In this document: in pieces, positions 60,107-64,000 of the stretch
Numbering within the stretch: position 1 is the stretch's first letter
Layout of the letters: each line of letters starts with the position of its first letter
NCBI RefSeq assembly: GCF_014647455.2
Contig: NZ_BMPF01000002.1
Location: 186,001 to 250,000, forward strand
Source of the DNA: Halarchaeum grantii
GTDB taxonomy: Archaea > Halobacteriota > Halobacteria > Halobacteriales > Halobacteriaceae
Direction of reading: 5' to 3'
Length of the DNA stretch: 64,000 nt
Notes under the pieces: model-generated
What the model was told of the DNA's origin: nothing
Seen by the model: only the letters and a program-made list of their open reading frames with translations
Database searches by the model: none
Translations under genes and position numbers: made by a program

Positions 60107-60356
60107 GAAGGGGGGAATATGCGGCCGGCGGCGCGAGTCGCACCGGCGACGCCGTGGAAGGGCTGGAGAGGGGCGTCATCGGAGCGCCCGGCACGGGATG
60201 CGAGGCTGCGCGACGTGTCGTGTCCGTGGGTCGTGGTCGATGGTCACCTCCGTAACCGCAGTCCGTCTCGTCCTCGCACGGGCGGAGGACGGCCGTTCGT
60301 CGTCTATGTAGTGAGTCCCTCGGCGGGGACGTGTGCGGTTGCTTATTGGAACACCC
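60107..60356. other. Intergenic region between topA and the zinc-ribbon gene
   Basis: These 250 bp between convergent genes show no supported gene or tRNA. Weak features are a GGGGGG run after the topA stop and an ATTGGAACACC patch near the right end. Open frames here are shadows. Confidence 0.45.
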
Positions 60357-60515
60357 CTACACTCGCTTCTTGCCGCTCGATTCGACGTTGAGGGAGCCAC
60401 ACGCTGGGCAGTTGTCCCGCTGCACGTCATAGCCCCGACCGCAGAGCTCGCACTCGAACGGGTGGTCCGTCGGGTCGGACAGGAGCTTCGTCGTGATGCG
60501 GGTGAGCGTGGGCAT
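60357..60515 (-). CDS. Small zinc-ribbon protein
   Basis: The 52-residue protein has two CxxC pairs, CELC and CPAC, 13 residues apart within CELCGRGYDVQRDNCPACG, a typical zinc ribbon. It is probably a DNA- or protein-binding regulator of unknown target. The ATG at 60515 (MPTLTRITTKLL) is chosen. A 17-bp perfect palindrome lies just upstream, over the likely transcription start. Confidence 0.75.
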   Translation of the reverse strand: MPTLTRITTKLLSDPTDHPFECELCGRGYDVQRDNCPACGSLNVESSGKKRV

Positions 60516-60525
60516 CGTCCTACGC

Positions 60526-60542
60526 GTGGTACAATGTACCAC
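60526..60542. promoter_or_regulatory. 17-bp palindromic operator candidate
   Basis: GTGGTAC-AAT-GTACCAC is a perfect palindrome 11 nt before the zinc-ribbon ATG and just downstream of a TATTTAGT box A (60547-60554, minus strand). Its position over the likely transcription start suits a repressor site. Confidence 0.65.
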
Positions 60543-60691
60543 AGAACTAAATAGCTATCGGCGGTCGTCGCGATATGGTATCTATTTCCACCCATTCGAC
60601 GCACTCTATCGCACTATGTAGCAATATATCCGCAGAAATACCCCGCTATATTCCCCACTCGGGAACCCCGCGCCGGCGTCGGGGGAGCGAG

Positions 60692-60709
60692 CCGTGCGCT
60701 TAAGCACGG
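60692..60709 (+). promoter_or_regulatory. nreA promoter with inverted repeat
   Basis: CCGTGC (60692-60697) and GCACGG (60704-60709) flank the box A CTTAAG (60699-60704), which lies 26-31 nt before the nreA ATG. The arms may be an operator over the promoter. Confidence 0.5.
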
Positions 60710-60729
60710 TGCGGCCCAACTCCGTGGCG

Positions 60730-61998
60730 ATGCGACTCGACGACTACGTCGAGGGACTGAAGCCCGACGAGGAGTACGAGCGCCGGAAACTCGCCGAGGA
60801 GAAGTCCTACGCGATCACGGACTACCTCGACGACGCGCGCGCCTCCTTCGAGGCCGTCCAGCAGGGCGACTCGATCTACGGCGCGACCGCGCCCTCCGTC
60901 TTCGTCGGGCGCTCTTCCTACCCGAACGTCTCCGCGGGCATTCTCTCCCCGGTCGAGTCGAAGGACGACGCCGAAGCGTACGCGACGAGCGGCGCGTGGT
61001 ACGAGCGCGGCCTCGGCATCGACAACGTCCTCCAGTATCGCACTGGATTACTGAACTCGCAGCGCTCGGCGTCCGTGAACGTCGAGGACGTCTGGGACGG
61101 CTTCGTCGGCACGCAGCGCGAGGTCGCCATCGCCGACCGGCCGGTCGACGTCGAAATCGGCCTCTCCTCGACGCCCGAGTTCGACCCCGAGGCGTACGCC
61201 CAGCCGAGCGCGAACGCCCCGAGCGGCCCGAGCGCGAGCGCGGAGTCCGCCGACCTCACCGAGAACCCGCACGTCCCCCGGCAGGTCGAGAAGACCCTCG
61301 AGGACGACGACTGGAACGCGCAGGGCGCGATGACCTACCTCTACACGCACGGCCTCGACGTCTACGACGTCAATCGCGTGCTCTCCGTCGGCGCGCTCGG
61401 GCAGGGCGAAAACAGGAGGCTGGTTCCGACGCGCTGGTCGATCACCGCCGTCGACGACACGGTCGGGCAGTTCCTCCGGGGGCAGATCCGCGACGCGCCG
61501 AGCGTGAACGGCGTCGAGGTCCGGCTGAACGAGTACATGGGGAACCGCTACTGGGTCGTGCTCGCACCCGGCACGTGGGAGTTCGAGCTCGTCGAGATGA
61601 AGTCGCCGGGGAGCGTCTGGAACCCCGACCCGGCGGGGGACGTCTGGATGGCGGCCGCGAGCGAGGGCTACGAGGGGCGCTCGGGCTACGTCGAGGAGAC
61701 GGCGGGCGCCTACTACGCGGCGCGCCTCGGCGTCCTCGAGCACTTGGCGGAGCGGGGTCGGCAGGCGAAGGCGCTCGTCCTCCGCGAGGTGAGCGACGAC
61801 TACTGGGCGCCCGTCGGCGTCTGGCAGGTGCGCGAGAGCGTGCGCCACGCCTTCGAGCGCGAGCACGCGGGGGCGGAGACGCTCCACGCGGCCGTTCGGG
61901 ACCTGTCGGAGCACCTGCCGGTGAGCCTCGCGGAACTCCGGCGGAAGTCGACGATGGTCGCCGGCCTCCAGACGTCGCTCTCGGACTGGACGGCCTGA
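60730..61998 (+). CDS. nreA: DNA repair protein NreA
   Basis: The 422-residue NreA family protein takes part in archaeal DNA damage repair and binds PCNA. Conserved segments include the N-terminal VGRSSYPNVSAGILSP, ALGQGENRRLVPTRWSIT and YWVVLAPGTWEFELVEMKSPGS (spread over residues 60-300). The C-terminus QTSLSDWTA resembles the PCNA-interacting peptide of NreA proteins. The start MRLDDYVEGL at 60730 matches a box A at the leaderless distance. An MGMT-like gene follows, convergent. Confidence 0.9.
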   Translation: MRLDDYVEGLKPDEEYERRKLAEEKSYAITDYLDDARASFEAVQQGDSIYGATAPSVFVGRSSYPNVSAGILSPVESKDDAEAYATSGAWYERGLGIDNVLQYRTGLLNSQRSASVNVEDVWDGFVGTQREVAIADRPVDVEIGLSSTPEFDPEAYAQPSANAPSGPSASAESADLTENPHVPRQVEKTLEDDDWNAQGAMTYLYTHGLDVYDVNRVLSVGALGQGENRRLVPTRWSITAVDDTVGQFLRGQIRDAPSVNGVEVRLNEYMGNRYWVVLAPGTWEFELVEMKSPGSVWNPDPAGDVWMAAASEGYEGRSGYVEETAGAYYAARLGVLEHLAERGRQAKALVLREVSDDYWAPVGVWQVRESVRHAFEREHAGAETLHAAVRDLSEHLPVSLAELRRKSTMVAGLQTSLSDWTA

Positions 61999-61999
61999 G

Positions 62000-62449
62000 T
62001 CAGATCCCTTCGATACCGCGGAGTTTCTGCTCAACCTCCGGCGGCGCGCCGCTCGGCGCGTCCCGGACGCGGTGGTCGGGGATGAGGAGCGGCGCGGGGT
62101 TCTCGGCGAGCGCGGTGCGCACGAGCTGGCGGTCCTCGTCGGCGTCGAGGCCGGGCGTCATGCGCGCGAGCGCTTCCACGCCGACCTGCTCGCCGTAGTC
62201 GATTTCGCGCACCTTCTCGAGGACGGCGCGCTGGTCGGTCGGGAGCGTGAGGCCGACGGGGACGTCCGCGAAGTCGTCCTCGACGCCTTCGAGGTAGGCG
62301 TCGATGCGCTCGAAGAGCGGGTGGTCGCTCGCGGCGTCCTCGTCGGGGTCTTTCGGGAAACTGACGCTGATGACGCGGTCGCCGGCGACGCCGAGTTGCA
62401 CGTAGCGTTCGAGATACGTCGACTCCGTCGCGTAGATGCCGGCGTCCAT
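62000..62449 (-). CDS. MGMT/alkyltransferase-like protein lacking the acceptor cysteine
   Basis: The 149-residue protein aligns with the DNA-binding domain of O6-alkylguanine-DNA alkyltransferases: VLEKVREIDYGEQVGVEALARM, then NPAPLLIPDHRV. In an active enzyme this last motif is PCHRV; here the acceptor cysteine is Asp125 (codon GAC). That fits an alkyltransferase-like protein that binds damaged bases but cannot repair them alone. It is convergent with nreA, with a one-base gap, and divergent from trpC. Confidence 0.85.
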   Translation of the reverse strand: MDAGIYATESTYLERYVQLGVAGDRVISVSFPKDPDEDAASDHPLFERIDAYLEGVEDDFADVPVGLTLPTDQRAVLEKVREIDYGEQVGVEALARMTPGLDADEDRQLVRTALAENPAPLLIPDHRVRDAPSGAPPEVEQKLRGIEGI

Positions 62450-62512
62450 GTCCTACTCCTCGGACACGTCGGACTTGAAAGTTCGTGGTCGACGCGGCGT
62501 GGGGAAACATTC

Positions 62513-62540
62513 TTGTACAGATGAGTCCATTATTGTACAA
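62513..62540 (+). promoter_or_regulatory. Two TGTACA boxes before trpC
   Basis: TTGTACA occurs at 62513-62519 and TTGTACAA at 62533-62540; the TGTACA cores (62514-62519 and 62534-62539) are exactly 20 bp apart, two helical turns. The first lies at the box A position and the second ends just before the trpC ATG at 62543. In Methanothermobacter, the repressor TrpY binds TRP boxes with consensus TGTACA in front of trp genes, so these are probably operator sites for tryptophan control. Confidence 0.75.
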
Positions 62541-62542
62541 CG

Positions 62543-63313
62543 ATGAACGATACACTCGCACCGCAGGTGCGCTCCATCCTGCGGGCGGCGCGCGAGCGCG
62601 ACGTCGCGGCCGACGACCGCGTGTCGGTCTCGCCCCGGTCGCTCTCGGCGGCGTTCGCGGACGCCGAATCCGACGGACGCGTCCCGGTTATCGCCGAAGT
62701 GAAGCCGACGAGCCCGACCACGGAGGGCGAGCGCCGCGACGACCCCGTCGAACTCGCCGAAGGGATGGTCGCCGGCGGCGCCGCCGCTCTCTCCGTGCTC
62801 ACCGAACCCGAGCACTTCGGCGGCTCCACGGAGAACCTCGAACGCATCCGCGATGCCGTGGACGTCCCCGTCCTCCGCAAGGACTTCGTCGTGCGCGAGG
62901 CGCAACTCGACGCCGTCGCGGCCGACGTCGTCCTCCTCATCGCGCGCTTCGTCGGCGACGACCTCGCCGACCTCAAGCGGGCCGCCGAGGAGCGCGGCTT
63001 CCAGGTGCTCGTCGAGGTCCACGACCGCGACGAACTCGAGCGCGCGCTCGACGTCGGCGCGGAGTACGTCGGCGTGAACAACCGCGACCTCGCGAAACTG
63101 GAGGTCGACCTCGAAACGTTCGAGAGGGTGGCGCCCCACACATCAGGGGACGTGACACTCATCGCGGAGAGCGGCGTCTCCACGCCAGCGGACGTCCGAC
63201 GGATGCGCGAGGCCGGCGCGGACGGCCTCCTCGTCGGCTCGGCCATCATGGACGGGGACGTCACCGAGAACACCGAGGCACTGACGCGCGCCGAATCGGA
63301 GGGGTCGGCGTGA
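62543..63313 (+). CDS. trpC: Indole-3-glycerol phosphate synthase
   Basis: The 256-residue TIM-barrel enzyme makes indole-3-glycerol phosphate in tryptophan synthesis. Catalytic lysines lie in [11 protein letters not shown] and VLRKDFVV, and the phosphate-binding end has [15 protein letters not shown] and GLLVGSAIM. The start follows the TGTACA boxes. The stop overlaps the trpB start by four bases (GTGA), so the pair is translationally coupled. Confidence 0.95.
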   Translation: MNDTLAPQVRSILRAARERDVAADDRVSVSPRSLSAAFADAESDGRVPVIAEVKPTSPTTEGERRDDPVELAEGMVAGGAAALSVLTEPEHFGGSTENLERIRDAVDVPVLRKDFVVREAQLDAVAADVVLLIARFVGDDLADLKRAAEERGFQVLVEVHDRDELERALDVGAEYVGVNNRDLAKLEVDLETFERVAPHTSGDVTLIAESGVSTPADVRRMREAGADGLLVGSAIMDGDVTENTEALTRAESEGSA

Positions 63314-64000
63314 GCTCCACGGACGACGCCGGCAAGTTCGGCGACTACGGCGGCCAGTACGTCCCCGAAGTCCTCATGCCCGCCGTCGAGGAGCTCGAGG
63401 ACGCCTACGAGCGCTACGTCCTCGACAACGAGGACGGCTTCATGGACGACTTCCGCGCGCGCCTCCGGGACTTCGGCGGGCGCCCGACGCCGCTCGGGCG
63501 GGCGGACAACCTCTCTGCCAGGTATGGCGTCGACGTCTACCTCAAACGCGAGGACCTCCTCCACGGCGGCGCGCACAAGCTGAACAACGCGCTCGGGCAG
63601 GTCCTCCTCGCGAAGTACATGGGTAAGGAGCGCATCATCGCGGAGACCGGCGCCGGCCAGCACGGCACCGCGACGGCGATGGCCGCGGCCTACCTCGACA
63701 TGCCCTGCGAGATCTACATGGGCCGCACCGACATCAACCGCCAGCGCCCGAACGTCTTCCGCATGCGCACGCACGGCGCCGAAGTCAACCCCGTCGACGT
63801 CGGTTCTGGTACCTTGAAGGAGGCGACGAACGAGGCCATGCGCGACTGGGCGACCACCGTCGAGGACACCCATTACGTCATCGGCTCCGTCGTCGGCCCG
63901 CATCCGTTCCCGACGATGGTGCGCGACTTCCAGTCCGTCATCAGCGAGGAAGCGCGCCGGCAGTCCGAAGAGCAACTCGGTCGCCTCCCCGAGGCCGTCA
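63310..64000 (+). CDS. trpB: Tryptophan synthase beta chain (partial, runs off right edge)
   Basis: The frame starts at GTG 63310 ([20 protein letters not shown]) and continues open to the window edge, giving about 230 residues of the roughly 400 expected. It has the PLP lysine in [13 protein letters not shown] and [12 protein letters not shown], and [14 protein letters not shown]. TrpB joins indole and serine to make tryptophan. Coupled to trpC by a GTGA overlap; trpA is expected beyond the edge. Confidence 0.96.
   Translation, partial: MSSTDDAGKFGDYGGQYVPEVLMPAVEELEDAYERYVLDNEDGFMDDFRARLRDFGGRPTPLGRADNLSARYGVDVYLKREDLLHGGAHKLNNALGQVLLAKYMGKERIIAETGAGQHGTATAMAAAYLDMPCEIYMGRTDINRQRPNVFRMRTHGAEVNPVDVGSGTLKEATNEAMRDWATTVEDTHYVIGSVVGPHPFPTMVRDFQSVISEEARRQSEEQLGRLPEAV

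Overview
The window looks like chromosomal DNA from a halophilic archaeon (class Halobacteria). The signs are very GC-rich codon use, strongly acidic proteins, twin-arginine lipoproteins, archaeal ether-lipid reductases, GfcR, NreA, a PolX-PHP polymerase, and small haloarchaeal families such as DUF5786. Many genes have a T/A-rich box A about 26-31 nt before the start codon, as expected for leaderless haloarchaeal transcripts. I saw no rRNA, tRNA, CRISPR array or insertion sequence. About 60 protein genes are supported; the last (trpB) runs off the right edge.

Layout. 0.4-2.2 kb: a geranylgeranyl reductase diverges from a [2Fe-2S] ferredoxin. 2.2-10.1 kb: a phosphate locus, with an AbrB-PhoU regulator diverging from pstS1-pstS2-pstC-pstA-pstB-phoU. 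10.5-14.3 kb: a sugar-acid dehydratase, a HAD phosphatase, the sugar-catabolism regulator GfcR and a monothiol glutaredoxin. 14.4-17.8 kb: an aldo/keto reductase, a truncated adenylate-forming enzyme relative, a class V aminotransferase and a Nudix protein with a damaged Nudix box. 18-20.6 kb: korAB. 20.7-33.6 kb: a lipoprotein, a second geranylgeranyl reductase, an aminotransferase, a Get3/ArsA ATPase, a PiT transporter, glycerate kinase, an SDR, endonuclease V, a zinc-finger rhomboid, PolX and a Mut7-C protein. 33.6-37.7 kb: small membrane proteins, a CPBP protease and NfeD. 37.7-45.5 kb: pyruvate kinase, methionyl-tRNA synthetase, an MfnA-type decarboxylase and PEP synthase. 45.7-50.5 kb: PhzF, a phosphoribosyltransferase, a MATE exporter and hypothetical proteins. 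50.5-55.4 kb: a coiled-coil protein, smc and scpA. 55.6-64 kb: gatB, topA, a zinc ribbon, nreA, an MGMT-like protein and trpCB.

How the genes work together. The phosphate genes form a complete high-affinity uptake system, and a separate PiT permease lies 15 kb away. GfcR sits beside a gluconate/galactonate-type dehydratase of the semi-phosphorylative Entner-Doudoroff pathway, while pyruvate kinase and PEP synthase, which act in opposite directions at the PEP node, lie 4 kb apart. The two geranylgeranyl reductases and the ferredoxin serve membrane-lipid saturation. PolX, EndoV, NreA, topA and Smc-ScpA are genome-maintenance functions spread through the window.

The most unusual signal is not a gene. 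It is a set of arrays of near-perfect inverted repeats with three-base loops, mostly obeying the rule C-GNA-G on one strand (GAA, GGA, GCA, GTA), which is the class of very stable DNA mini-hairpins. Arrays lie after gene 3' ends at 245-382, 10482-10539 and 24142-24436. A fourth is built in frame into the start of scpA (51351-51469), where it encodes an extra arginine-rich N-terminus. Other leads are two TGTACA boxes exactly 20 bp apart before trpCB, an MGMT homologue with Asp in place of the acceptor Cys, and mirrored promoter motifs joining a geranylgeranyl reductase to a ferredoxin.
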